Assembly: GCF_002571225.1 (NCBI RefSeq)
Contig: NZ_NVEC01000007.1
Coordinates: 1 to 64,000, forward strand
DNA: 64,000 bases
Direction of reading: 5' to 3'
Source of the DNA: Bacillus sp. AFS059628
GTDB taxonomy: Bacteria; Bacillota; Bacilli; Bacillales; Bacillaceae_G
A program made the position numbers and the translations under genes. This document shows, one piece after another, positions 1 through 7,482 of the stretch. Every line of letters begins with the position of its first letter. The first letter of the stretch is position 1. The notes below the pieces were generated by a model. The model had not been told where the DNA came from, did no database searches, and worked only from the letters and a program-made list of their open reading frames with translations.

Positions 1-127
1 CTCAAAATTCAGCGAAAGCAAAGAATTTAGGTGGGGGTCGGGCTGCCCATAAAAGTCCGATTGGTGAGTGCTAATAATCAGTGGGGGATGAACAAAACCC
101 CCACTGATTAAAGTTTCACTTTATACA
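1..127. repeat. Partial bcr1-like structured repeat (putative)
   Basis: This gene-free stretch holds a perfect 12-bp inverted repeat (AATCAGTGGGGG at about 76-87, CCCCCACTGATT at about 100-111) with a short A-rich loop, preceded by a G-rich segment and followed by TTCACTTTAT. There is no U-tract directly after the stem, so it does not look like a plain terminator. From memory, this resembles the roughly 155-bp bcr1 interspersed repeats of the B. cereus group, which end next to TTTAT. The left end would lie outside the window. The family assignment is from recall and unverified. Confidence 0.45.
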
Positions 128-133
128 GGGAAA

Positions 134-158
134 AGATCTGCTAAGCAGGTCTTTTTTT
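134..158 (+). terminator. Rho-independent terminator upstream of spoIIG
   Basis: The stem AGATCTG (134-140) pairs with CAGGTCT (146-152), with one G-U pair, and is followed by seven T. It probably ends transcription from the gene to the left, which is ftsZ in related Bacillus chromosomes (inference from synteny). A second, AT-rich inverted repeat lies at 190-198/214-222. The rest of 159-282 shows no gene. Confidence 0.6.
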
Positions 159-282
159 ATTTTATATATTTCAATTAATATGTAAGCAAAAAAGTATAGT
201 ATTCTATGAAACATATACTTTTATTTTTTACCGACAGATTATGTCTAGAAAGCACAAAATAACAAAAAAACACCTCCGCAAA

Positions 283-316
283 TTGACACACTTTCCTATT
301 GGATATGCATTATACT
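283..316 (+). promoter_or_regulatory. spoIIG promoter with 22-bp spacer
   Basis: TTGACA at 283-288 and TATACT at 311-316 are near-consensus sigmaA hexamers separated by 22 bp instead of 17. The B. subtilis spoIIG promoter is known for exactly this 22-bp spacing and depends on Spo0A~P. Weak Spo0A-box-like sequences (ACCGACA on the plus strand at about 230-236 and TGTCTAG at 242-248) lie upstream, but neither is a clean match. Confidence 0.7.
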
Positions 317-346
317 AGTCTCAACTTAAAAAAAGAGGTGAATTGT

Positions 347-1264
347 TTGGTTGTTTACGCCGACGTTGTTTGGTTGTTAAACGCCTGCATTGATTTTCTT
401 TTACTTTTATTAACAGCCACCGTGTTAAAAAAGAAGATCAAAAGATGGAGGCTTGTGTTAGGGGCATTTATAGGTTCAACCATTGTTATTTTTGCCTTTA
501 CTCCTTTTGCTTCTATGATGACACATCCAATTATGAAACTACTGTACTCGTTACTTATTGTGTATACAGCATTTGGGTTTACAACGTTTAGAAATTATGC
601 ACAAACTGTTTTTACTTTTTACTTTGTTACCTTTATGGTTGGCGGAGGGTTAATGGGCACTCATTTCTTTTTGCAAACGAATGAAATGGTAAATGGGTTG
701 GTTCAATCTCAATCAATTTCTTATGGTGACCCCATTAGCTGGTTATTTGTTATTTTTGGTTTTCCAGTAATTTATTATTTTTCTAAAAAGCGTATTGAAA
801 GCGTAGAGGTTACAAAAATACACTATGATCAAATTGTGAAATTAAAAGTTCAATTAGCTGAAGAGGAGTTGGAACTCGCAGGTTTAATTGATAGTGGGAA
901 CCAACTTTACGACCCGTTGACGAAAACACCTGTTATGATTATGCATATTTCATCATTAGAACATTGTTTGCCAGCTTGGTTAACAGAACAAATTTATTCC
1001 AAAACAGAGATTCCTCAAATACCAGAAAATGATTCTGGATGGGCGACAAAATTACGCTTAATTCCTTTCCGAGCAGTGGGAGTAGAGAGTCAATTCTTAT
1101 GGGCAATTAAGCCAGACAGTGTACAAATTTATCATGAAGGAAGTTCTATCGTCGTGAACAAAGTATTGATTGGATTAAATACACAACAGTTGTCAACCAA
1201 TGGAGAGTATCAATGTATTGTGCATCCGAAAATGTTGATTTCACAAAAAATGGTGATTGCTTAA
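347..1264 (+). CDS. spoIIGA: SpoIIGA, pro-sigmaE processing aspartic protease
   Basis: SpoIIGA is the mother-cell membrane protease that removes the pro-sequence of sigmaE after the forespore signal protein SpoIIR appears. The N-terminal half (about residues 1-150) has several hydrophobic membrane segments. The C-terminal half carries the aspartic-protease motif DSGN with Asp at residue 182, followed by NQLYDP. The start is taken as TTG at 347, because AAAGAGGTG (332-340) sits 6 nt upstream and the protein then begins [10 protein letters not shown]. This gives 305 aa, close to the usual 309. An upstream in-frame TTG at 299 lies between the -35 and -10 hexamers of the promoter and is unlikely. 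sigE follows 19 bp downstream in the same operon. Confidence 0.95.
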
Positions 1265-1283
1265 TAATGGGAGGCGGGATAAT

Positions 1284-2003
1284 ATGATGAAATTAAAATT
1301 TTATTTAGTATACCTTTGGTATAAAGTATTGCTGAAATTAGGAATTAAGACCGATGAAATTTATTACATTGGTGGAAGTGAAGCGTTACCACCGCCGTTA
1401 ACGAAAGAAGAAGAGGAAGTTCTTTTAAATAAATTACCAAAAGGAGATCAGGCGGCAAGATCGTTACTGATTGAACGCAACTTACGGCTAGTCGTATATA
1501 TAGCAAGAAAATTTGAAAATACAGGGATAAATATTGAAGATTTGATTAGTATTGGAACAATCGGTCTTATTAAAGCGGTGAATACATTTAATCCAGAAAA
1601 GAAAATAAAATTAGCAACATATGCCTCACGTTGTATCGAAAATGAAATTTTAATGCATTTACGCCGGAATAATAAAAATCGTTCAGAAGTTTCTTTTGAT
1701 GAGCCGCTTAACATCGATTGGGATGGGAATGAACTTTTATTATCAGATGTATTAGGTACAGACGATGATATTATTACAAAAGATTTAGAAGCGACTGTGG
1801 ATCGTCATCTTCTAATGAAAGCATTACATCAATTAAATGATCGTGAAAAACAAATTATGGAACTTCGATTTGGGCTTGCTGGAGGAGAAGAAAAGACACA
1901 AAAAGATGTGGCGGATATGCTTGGGATTTCACAGTCATACATTTCGCGTTTAGAAAAAAGAATCATAAAAAGATTACGAAAAGAATTTAATAAAATGGTG
2001 TAA
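1284..2003 (+). CDS. sigE: RNA polymerase sigma-E precursor (mother cell, early)
   Basis: SigmaE directs early mother-cell gene expression in sporulation and is made as an inactive pro-protein. The first 27 or so residues form the hydrophobic pro-sequence, and the junction [12 protein letters not shown] is conserved. Region 2 follows ([35 protein letters not shown]), then region 4 with a helix-turn-helix near the end ([21 protein letters not shown]). The start is ATG at 1284, 6 nt after GGGAGGCGG. This gives 239 aa, identical in length to the B. subtilis protein; ATG at 1287 is also possible. It lies immediately behind its processing enzyme spoIIGA. Confidence 0.97.
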
Positions 2004-2004
2004 A

Positions 2005-2045
2005 GAATAAGACCAGCCGTTATCTAGGCTGGTCTTATTCTATTT
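2005..2045 (+). terminator. Terminator between sigE and sigG
   Basis: A perfect 14-bp stem (2005-2018 with 2027-2040, 8-nt loop) starts two bases after the sigE stop codon. The T-tract behind it is short (TATTTAG). It should limit read-through from spoIIG into sigG, keeping the forespore sigma gene under its own promoter. Confidence 0.8.
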
Positions 2046-2095
2046 AGTTGTATGAGGAAAGACAACTAAAATGAAAAATGAAGAGAAAACCGCAT

Positions 2096-2123
2096 GCATA
2101 AAATCCCCTTCAAAGGAAATACT
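2096..2123 (+). promoter_or_regulatory. sigmaF/sigmaG-type promoter of sigG
   Basis: GCATA (2096-2100) and GGAAATACT (2115-2123) match the sigmaF/sigmaG consensus (GYATA, then GGNNANANT) with 14 bp between them. Transcription would begin near 2130, just before the GATAGGAGG ribosome site at about 2146-2154. Known biology in B. subtilis: sigG is first transcribed by sigmaF and then autoregulated. Confidence 0.7.
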
Positions 2124-2160
2124 TTACACTGTACAGCAACTCCCGATAGGAGGGAACACT

Positions 2161-2940
2161 TTGACGAGAAACAAAGTAGAAATTTGCGGTGTTGATACAG
2201 CTAAACTTCCCGTACTAAAAAATGATGAAATGCGTAAATTATTTCGTGAAATGCAAAGTGGAGAGATAAGCGCAAGAGAGAAATTAGTGAATGGAAACTT
2301 ACGTCTTGTACTGAGCGTCATCCAAAGATTTAATAACAGAGGAGAATATGTTGACGATTTATTTCAAGTTGGTTGTATCGGACTTATGAAATCCATTGAT
2401 AACTTTGATTTAGGCCAAAATGTAAAATTTTCAACGTATGCTGTGCCGATGATTATTGGGGAAATACGCAGATATTTGCGTGATAACAATCCGATTCGCG
2501 TATCTCGCTCCTTACGAGATATTGCGTATAAAGCGTTACAAGTAAGGGAAAAGTTGATTGCAGAAAATTCCAAAGAACCAACAGCGATGGATATTGCAAA
2601 AGTGCTTGAAGTAACTCATGAAGAAATTGTTTTTGCTTTAGATGCGATTCAAGATCCAGTTTCATTATTTGAGCCGATTTATAACGATGGGGGAGATCCT
2701 ATTTTTGTTATGGACCAGTTAAGTGATGAAAAACAAAAGGACGAGCAGTGGGTTGAAGAGTTAGCACTAAAAGAAGGAATGAAGCGTTTAAATGATCGTG
2801 AGAAAATGATTATTCGAAAACGTTTCTTCCAAGGAAAAACACAAATGGAAGTTGCAGAAGAAATTGGGATTTCTCAAGCGCAAGTGTCACGTTTAGAGAA
2901 ATCAGCTATTAAACAAATGAATAAGACGATTCAAGGATAA
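2161..2940 (+). CDS. sigG: RNA polymerase sigma-G (forespore, late)
   Basis: SigmaG drives late forespore gene expression. The conserved N-terminus NKVEICGVDT, region 2 (NGNLRLVLSVIQRF, DLFQVGCIGLMKS, YAVPMIIGEIRR), region 3 and region 4 helix-turn-helix (TQMEVAEEIGISQAQVSRLEK) are all present. The start is TTG at 2161, placed 5-7 nt after AGGAGGGA, giving 259 aa against 260 in B. subtilis. An in-frame ATG at 2071 would lie upstream of the sigmaF-type promoter, so the longer form is rejected. A strong terminator follows directly. Confidence 0.97.
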   Translation: MTRNKVEICGVDTAKLPVLKNDEMRKLFREMQSGEISAREKLVNGNLRLVLSVIQRFNNRGEYVDDLFQVGCIGLMKSIDNFDLGQNVKFSTYAVPMIIGEIRRYLRDNNPIRVSRSLRDIAYKALQVREKLIAENSKEPTAMDIAKVLEVTHEEIVFALDAIQDPVSLFEPIYNDGGDPIFVMDQLSDEKQKDEQWVEELALKEGMKRLNDREKMIIRKRFFQGKTQMEVAEEIGISQAQVSRLEKSAIKQMNKTIQG

Positions 2941-2971
2941 GGTTTCACCATTTATGGTGAAACCTTTTTAT
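2941..2971 (+). terminator. sigG terminator
   Basis: GGTTTCACC (2941-2949) pairs perfectly with GGTGAAACC (2956-2964) around a 6-nt loop, followed by TTTTTAT. It begins at the base after the sigG stop codon. Confidence 0.9.
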
Positions 2972-3109
2972 ATGTAACATAGTTTTTTTTGGCTCATAGT
3001 AGGGGAGAGATGTTCATATATTGAAAATAATATGTGGTTAGTAGAGGGTACTTCCTGTTCATTTGAGAAACAGTTTTTCAATTCGTCATATATAAGGGAG
3101 AGGATGAAA

Positions 3110-3388
3110 GTGATAAGAATTTCGGAATTGCAGATGAAAGATATAATAAATGTCTCAAATGGAAAAAGGCTTGGGAATATTGGAGATATTGAAATTGATA
3201 TGAACACAGGGAAAATCGAATCTATAATTATTTCCAAACAGGCACGTATGTTAGGTATTTTTGGGAAAGATGTAGAAATTGTAATTCCTTGGAAGGAAAT
3301 TGTGAAAATTGGGGAGGATGTCATACTTGTTAGAGTAAATACTGTTAATTCTGTAACAGAAACAATACAAACACCGACAATTTCATAA
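3110..3388 (+). CDS. ylmC: YlmC/YmxH family PRC-barrel protein
   Basis: This is a small protein of the sporulation-associated YlmC/YmxH family with a PRC-barrel-like fold; its precise role is unknown. Recognisable segments are VSNGKRLGNIGDIEID near the N-terminus and IPWKEIVKIGEDVILVRV further on. GTG at 3110 is preferred because GGGAG (3096-3100) lies 9 nt upstream, giving 92 aa. ATG at 3104 would be only 3 nt from the same site but is possible. A roughly 15-residue Thr/Val-rich tail extends past the usual 81-residue family length. It follows sigG, as in B. subtilis, but without the ylmA and ylmB genes that I recall there. Confidence 0.85.
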   Translation: MIRISELQMKDIINVSNGKRLGNIGDIEIDMNTGKIESIIISKQARMLGIFGKDVEIVIPWKEIVKIGEDVILVRVNTVNSVTETIQTPTIS

Positions 3389-3418
3389 AGAATATTACAA
3401 ATTCCTCTTTTTTTTCTG

Positions 3419-3447
3419 TTGGCATTATGAAAAAATAAAAGTATGGT
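3419..3447 (+). promoter_or_regulatory. Possible sigmaA promoter of the pgeF-ylmH operon
   Basis: TTGGCA (3419-3424) and TATGGT (3442-3447) are spaced by 17 bp. The -10 element lies inside the left arm of the following terminator hairpin, so promoter and terminator overlap. The match is moderate only. Confidence 0.35.
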
Positions 3448-3478
3448 AAAATAGACAGGAAGTACCATACTTTTTTAT
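3437..3478 (+). terminator. ylmC terminator
   Basis: AAAAGTATGGTA (3437-3448) pairs with TACCATACTTTT (3463-3474), a perfect 12-bp stem with a 14-nt loop and a T-tract on the right. It lies just before the pgeF ribosome site. Confidence 0.75.
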
Positions 3479-3506
3479 GTTATTTTAATTAAAAGGAGCC
3501 GCTGTT

Positions 3507-4325
3507 ATGATAGAACCATTTAAATATGTGGACGGTATACTGTATTTACAAGCGTGGAAAGAACTTGGAAACATTACTGCTGGATTTACGACAAAAGATG
3601 GTGGGGTAAGTACGGGCTCCTTTCATGCGATGAATTTAGGATTACATGTGAATGATATCGTGGAGAACGTTCATGAAAATAGACGCATTTTAGCAAATAA
3701 GTTACAGAAGCCATTAGAAAACTGGATTTGCTCTGAACAAGTTCATGATCATCATGTTGAAAAAGTAGGACAACAGGAAAAAGGAAGTGGCGTCTATTCA
3801 TATGAAGACGGCATTTCAAAAACAGATGGCATTTATACGACTAATAATGATGTTCTTTTAACATCTTGTTACGCGGATTGTGTTCCACTCTATTTTTATG
3901 CGCCATCACATGGTATGATAGGACTTGCGCATGCTGGATGGAAAGGGACTGTAAAAGAAATTGCAAAGGAAATGATTCAAAAATGGAATGCAGAAGGCAT
4001 TTCGAATGATGAAATTCATGTTGCAATCGGACCAGCAATTGGATCTTGTTGTTACGTTGTTGATGATCGAGTGTTAACAGCAGCAAAGCAAGTAGTAAAC
4101 GGTTCTGTCCCTTATAAAAAAATTTCTGATGGACAGTACGCAATTAATTTAAAAGAAATTAATCGTATATTATGTGTACAAGCAGGCATAAAAGAAGAGA
4201 ATATTGTAATGTCATCTCTTTGTACAAGCTGTGAAGAGCAACTATTTTTCTCGCATCGCCGTGATCAAGGTAAGACAGGGAGAATGTTGAGTTTCATAGG
4301 TTTTAAGGAGGAAGAAAGCAAGTGA
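3507..4325 (+). CDS. pgeF: PgeF/YlmD, peptidoglycan editing factor (multicopper polyphenol-oxidase fold)
   Basis: This is a 272-aa member of the YfiH/YlmD family. Family members have been described as preventing misincorporation of serine into peptidoglycan precursors and as purine nucleoside phosphorylase-like enzymes. Zinc-site and fold motifs are visible in order: TTKDGGVS, SEQVHDHHVEKV, CYADCVPLYFY, LAHAGWKGT, GPAIGSCCYVV and CTSCEEQLFFSHRRDQGKTGRM. The start ATG follows AAAAGGAGCC. The stop codon overlaps the GTG start of ylmE by 4 nt (GTGA), indicating coupling. It is the first gene of the division cluster. Confidence 0.93.
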   Translation: MIEPFKYVDGILYLQAWKELGNITAGFTTKDGGVSTGSFHAMNLGLHVNDIVENVHENRRILANKLQKPLENWICSEQVHDHHVEKVGQQEKGSGVYSYEDGISKTDGIYTTNNDVLLTSCYADCVPLYFYAPSHGMIGLAHAGWKGTVKEIAKEMIQKWNAEGISNDEIHVAIGPAIGSCCYVVDDRVLTAAKQVVNGSVPYKKISDGQYAINLKEINRILCVQAGIKEENIVMSSLCTSCEEQLFFSHRRDQGKTGRMLSFIGFKEEESK

Positions 4326-4996
4326 CAGTACAAAAAAAATTAACAACTGTAAACGAAGCAATTAAACAATCTTGTGCACGAGCAGGACGTTCTTTGCAAG
4401 ATATTAAACTCGTTGCGGTTACAAAAACGGTAGGAATTGAAAAAACAAACGAAGTAATTGAAGCTGGAATTATCGATTTAGGTGAAAATAGAAATGAAGG
4501 TTTCTTACAGAAGTACGAACATTTCGGTTCAAAAGTAAATTGGCATTTTATTGGGTCATTACAAACGAGAAAAGTAAAAGAAATCATTAATGAAATTGAT
4601 TACTTACATTCGTTAGATCGTCTTTCACTTGCAAAAGAAATTCAAAAACGTGCGAATAAGAAAGTGAAATGTTTTATTCAAGTGAAAACATCATCTGAAG
4701 AATCAAAGCAAGGGTTGGCAATAGAAGAAACCGTTCCTTTTATTCAAAGTTTGCAAGAATTGGATAAGATTGAAGTGGTAGGACTAATGACAATGGCTCC
4801 GTTTACAGAAGAAGAGGAAGAAATCAGACGCTGTTTTAAGGAGTTACGTATGCTACAAACAGAGGTGCAGGAGCTAGAATTATTACATGCGCCATGTAAA
4901 GAATTATCAATGGGAATGTCTAATGATTACACGATTGCAATTGAAGAAGGTGCTACATATATTCGTTTGGGGACGATTTTAGTAGGAAAAGCGTAA
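4322..4996 (+). CDS. ylmE: YggS/YlmE family PLP-binding protein (PLP homeostasis)
   Basis: This 224-aa protein belongs to the conserved YggS/PROSC family, single-domain pyridoxal phosphate carriers that resemble the N-terminal barrel of alanine racemase. They affect vitamin B6 and amino-acid homeostasis without a proven enzymatic reaction. The PLP lysine lies in LVAVTKT near residue 36, and later segments are [24 protein letters not shown] and [23 protein letters not shown]. It starts with GTG inside the pgeF stop and is followed 19 bp later by sepF. Confidence 0.93.
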   Translation: MTVQKKLTTVNEAIKQSCARAGRSLQDIKLVAVTKTVGIEKTNEVIEAGIIDLGENRNEGFLQKYEHFGSKVNWHFIGSLQTRKVKEIINEIDYLHSLDRLSLAKEIQKRANKKVKCFIQVKTSSEESKQGLAIEETVPFIQSLQELDKIEVVGLMTMAPFTEEEEEIRRCFKELRMLQTEVQELELLHAPCKELSMGMSNDYTIAIEEGATYIRLGTILVGKA

Positions 4997-5015
4997 AAGG
5001 AAGGAGAATCTTATT

Positions 5016-5486
5016 ATGAGTTGGTCAAAAGTAAAATACTTCTTTTTTGATACACCTGAAGAAAAAGAAGCAGCTCAATATAGTTATGAAAAGGAGCAAA
5101 CAGACATGAAGAAGCAGCAAGATCCGCCAGAACAACAAGATGTTACGTTTCCAAAAGCGCAAACGAAACAAAATGTTGTGAGCATTGAAACAGCAAAGCA
5201 ATCTTCAAAAGTTGTTTTATTAGAACCACGCACATATTCGGAAGCGCAAGGGATTGCGGACCATTTAAAAGGTAGACGAGCTGTTGTGATTAATTTACAA
5301 CGAATGTCTACGGATCAGGCTGTACGTATCGTTGACTTTTTAAGTGGTACTGTATACGCTATAGGCGGGGACATTCAAAAAATAGGACCGAAAACATTTA
5401 TGTGTACGCCTGAAAATGTAGATATTGTTGGTGCAATTTCAGAGTTATTCGGTGAAGAAGAAGACACAAATATAAAGAGGTGGTAA
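5016..5486 (+). CDS. sepF: SepF, FtsZ-associated division protein
   Basis: SepF polymerises into rings that bundle FtsZ protofilaments and tether them to the membrane. The N-terminus ([16 protein letters not shown]) matches the amphipathic membrane-binding helix. A Gln/Lys-rich linker follows (about residues 20-65). The C-terminal DUF552 domain spans about residues 68-150 and contains [39 protein letters not shown] and [15 protein letters not shown]. The length of 156 aa is normal. The start follows AAGGAAGGAG. It lies in the usual division cluster between ylmE and ylmG. Confidence 0.96.
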   Translation: MSWSKVKYFFFDTPEEKEAAQYSYEKEQTDMKKQQDPPEQQDVTFPKAQTKQNVVSIETAKQSSKVVLLEPRTYSEAQGIADHLKGRRAVVINLQRMSTDQAVRIVDFLSGTVYAIGGDIQKIGPKTFMCTPENVDIVGAISELFGEEEDTNIKRW

Positions 5487-5492
5487 TACGCC

Positions 5493-5756
5493 ATGGATAC
5501 AGTTTTAAGGATTTTAGTTACTGCTATCGAGATATACTCGTGGGCACTTATTATTTACATTCTCCTATCATGGTTCCCAGGTGCAAAGGAATCAACTTTC
5601 GGAGACTTTCTTGCCCGTATTTGTGAACCGTATTTAGAACCATTTCGCAGATTTATTCCACCGCTTGGTATGATTGACATCTCACCACTCGTTGCGATTT
5701 TTGCGTTGAGACTTGCTACAAGTGGTTTAGTAACTTTATTCGGCTATTTCTTATAG
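5493..5756 (+). CDS. ylmG: YlmG/YggT family membrane protein
   Basis: This 87-aa integral membrane protein belongs to the YggT family. It has two hydrophobic helices (about residues 5-27 and 63-85) flanking the conserved segment [10 protein letters not shown] and [25 protein letters not shown]. Family members are linked to membrane and nucleoid organisation and sit next to division genes, but the molecular role is unclear. The start follows AGAGGTGG and lies 6 bp behind the sepF stop. Confidence 0.92.
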   Translation: MDTVLRILVTAIEIYSWALIIYILLSWFPGAKESTFGDFLARICEPYLEPFRRFIPPLGMIDISPLVAIFALRLATSGLVTLFGYFL

Positions 5757-5771
5757 TAAGAGGTTATGTGA

Positions 5772-6539
5772 ATGAGCATCTATGAGCATTTCAGACCCGA
5801 TGAAGAGGTCTTTGTGGATAAGGTGTTAGAGTGGAAGCGGGCGGCGGAGTACCATCAAGTGAAGTTAACAGACTTTCTTGATCCAAGACAACAACAAATT
5901 GTCACTATGGTAATAGGACAAGGGGATGTTGCTGTACAATTTGAAGGTGCAACGCCTCATGCAGAACGCAAAAGAGCACTCATTTATCCGGACTATCTAG
6001 TAGTAAATGAAGAGGAATTTCAAGTAGAAGTATTGGAAATTGACTATCCTTCCAAGTTTTATACGCTAGAACATAGGCAAATATTAGGAACATTCATGTC
6101 TCTCGGTTTAACGAGAGAAAAATGTGGTGATATTTTGCTTCAAGAAGATCGTGCCCAAATCGTAGTCGCAAAAGAAGTTGTATCTTATATTGAGATGAAC
6201 TTACAATCTATAGGGAAAGTGAAAGTCTCCTTATCGCCAGTGCAAGGAGAAAAAATTCTACAGATACAAGAAACGTGGGGAGAGAAATCTGGAACGGTTT
6301 CTTCACTTCGTTTAGATGTTATGTTAGCTGAAATGTTACATATATCTAGGCAAAAAGTACAACCTTTCATAAAAAATGGACTAGTAAAAGTGAATTGGAA
6401 AACTGTGGAGCAAACCTCATACGAATGTTATCCAGGAGATGTTTTTTCAGTGAGAGGGTATGGACGAAGTAAATTGTTTTCTGTAGAAGGTAGAACAAAG
6501 CGCGACAAATGGAGAATTTTGTATGGTATACTAAAATGA
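5772..6539 (+). CDS. ylmH: YlmH, S4-domain RNA-binding protein (ribosome quality control)
   Basis: This 255-aa protein has an N-terminal YlmH-type domain (DFLDPRQQQIV, FEGATPHAERKRALIYPDY, LGTFMSLGLTREKCGDIL) and a C-terminal S4 domain (about residues 180-245: RLDVMLAEMLHISRQKVQPFI, GLVKVNWK, GDVFSVRGYGR). S4 domains bind structured RNA. In B. subtilis YlmH can act on 50S-peptidyl-tRNA complexes like RqcP in alanine tailing. The start ATG follows AAGAGGT. The RqcH gene of the same pathway is 24 kb downstream in this window. Confidence 0.92.
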   Translation: MSIYEHFRPDEEVFVDKVLEWKRAAEYHQVKLTDFLDPRQQQIVTMVIGQGDVAVQFEGATPHAERKRALIYPDYLVVNEEEFQVEVLEIDYPSKFYTLEHRQILGTFMSLGLTREKCGDILLQEDRAQIVVAKEVVSYIEMNLQSIGKVKVSLSPVQGEKILQIQETWGEKSGTVSSLRLDVMLAEMLHISRQKVQPFIKNGLVKVNWKTVEQTSYECYPGDVFSVRGYGRSKLFSVEGRTKRDKWRILYGILK

Positions 6540-6628
6540 TTGGTTTTTTAGAAGGAAATCCTCCTATTTTGTCGAAGAAAAGATATAATTGAAAGAGGAA
6601 ATTTAGATAACTACTTGGAGGTGGCGTT

Positions 6629-7135
6629 GTGCCGTTAACACCATTAGATATTCATAACAAAGAATTTGGTCGCGGATTCCGTGGCTATGATGAAGATCAA
6701 GTAAATGAGTTTCTTGATCAAATTATCAAAGATTATGAATTAGTCATTCGTGAGAAAAAAGCTTTAGAAGAAAAAGTTGCGCAATTAGAAGGGAAGTTAG
6801 ATCATTTCTCTAATATTGAAGATACGTTAAACAAATCTATCGTTGTTGCACAAGAAGCAGCAGAAGAAGTAAAACGTAATGCGCAAAAAGAAGCAAAATT
6901 AATCGTACGTGAAGCTGAAAAGAATGCAGACCGTATTATTAACGAAGCGTTAGTAAAATCAAGAAAAGTTGCTTTTGATATTGAAGAGCTTAAAAAACAA
7001 GCGAAAGTATTCCGCACTCGTTTCCGTATGTTACTAGAAACGCAGCTTGAAATGTTAAACAACGATGATTGGGATAAACTAATTGAGTTAGAAGACGAAG
7101 TAGATGAGCTGTTGAAAAAAGAAGAAACAGTGTAA
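6629..7135 (+). CDS. divIVA: DivIVA, curvature-sensing cell pole protein
   Basis: DivIVA marks negatively curved membrane at septa and poles, and recruits MinJ/MinCD and, during sporulation, the RacA-bound origin. The N-terminal lipid-binding domain is intact (LTPLDIHNKEFGRGFRGYDEDQVNEFLD), including Phe17 and Arg18, which insert at the membrane in B. subtilis. A long parallel coiled coil follows (about residues 28-165). It starts with GTG at 6629 after GGAGGTGG and has 168 aa. The 89-bp gap from ylmH contains an exact TTGTCGAA (6569-6576) close to a TATAAT (6584-6589). Confidence 0.97.
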   Translation: MPLTPLDIHNKEFGRGFRGYDEDQVNEFLDQIIKDYELVIREKKALEEKVAQLEGKLDHFSNIEDTLNKSIVVAQEAAEEVKRNAQKEAKLIVREAEKNADRIINEALVKSRKVAFDIEELKKQAKVFRTRFRMLLETQLEMLNNDDWDKLIELEDEVDELLKKEETV

Positions 7136-7137
7136 GC

Positions 7138-7166
7138 TTGACGTTTTTCTCATTATTACATATAAT
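7138..7166 (+). promoter_or_regulatory. sigmaA promoter of the ileS T-box leader
   Basis: TTGACG (7138-7143) and TATAAT (7161-7166) are separated by 17 bp. The -35 element begins 3 bases after the divIVA stop codon, so ileS forms a separate transcription unit. Confidence 0.85.
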
Positions 7167-7169
7167 TTT

Positions 7170-7437
7170 AAACAACATATTTATTAAGAAAAACGAAGAT
7201 AGGGATAAGTACCTTTTTCATACCTTATATAGCGAACTGAGGATGGTGTAAGCTCAGGATAAGGAGATAATGGGAATATCACCCTGGAGTTCCTCGCTGA
7301 ACAAATAGAGTAAGCGTAGGCGTATATTCGCGTTAAGAATATAAAGAGGATTGTATACATATGTATAGGATCTACTAGGGTGGTACCGCGGGAGACTTTC
7401 TCGTCCCTTTTTGGGATGAGAAGGTCTCTTTTTTATT
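7170..7437 (+). promoter_or_regulatory. T-box riboswitch controlling ileS (isoleucine specifier)
   Basis: The 340-bp region between divIVA and ileS holds a T-box leader. The T-box sequence AGGGTGGTACCGCG is at 7377-7390 and pairs with the tRNA acceptor end through TGGT. Stem I contains the specifier loop GGGAATATCACC with ATC (Ile) at 7278-7280. The terminator is the GGAGACTTTCTCGTCCC stem (from 7391) pairing with GGGATGAGAAGGTCTC (to about 7428), then TTTTTTTA. Uncharged tRNA-Ile should stabilise the antiterminator and switch ileS on. Confidence 0.93.
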
Positions 7438-7482
7438 CCGTTTTTTAAGTATTTCTTTTATACATGTAAGGAGGAAATGAGC

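Noticed and set aside
299-346. Upstream extension of spoIIGA to TTG 299
   Set aside because: It would place the start codon between the -35 and -10 elements of the spoIIG promoter and lacks a ribosome site; TTG 347 has a good one.
2968-3468. Long minus-strand open frame opposite ylmC
   Set aside because: It is antisense to a recognised gene, crosses a terminator hairpin, has a low-complexity Ile/Ser/Phe-rich composition and no ribosome site.
7136-7482. Considered as a gene for a small protein before ileS
   Set aside because: The region is fully explained by a promoter and a T-box leader with terminator.
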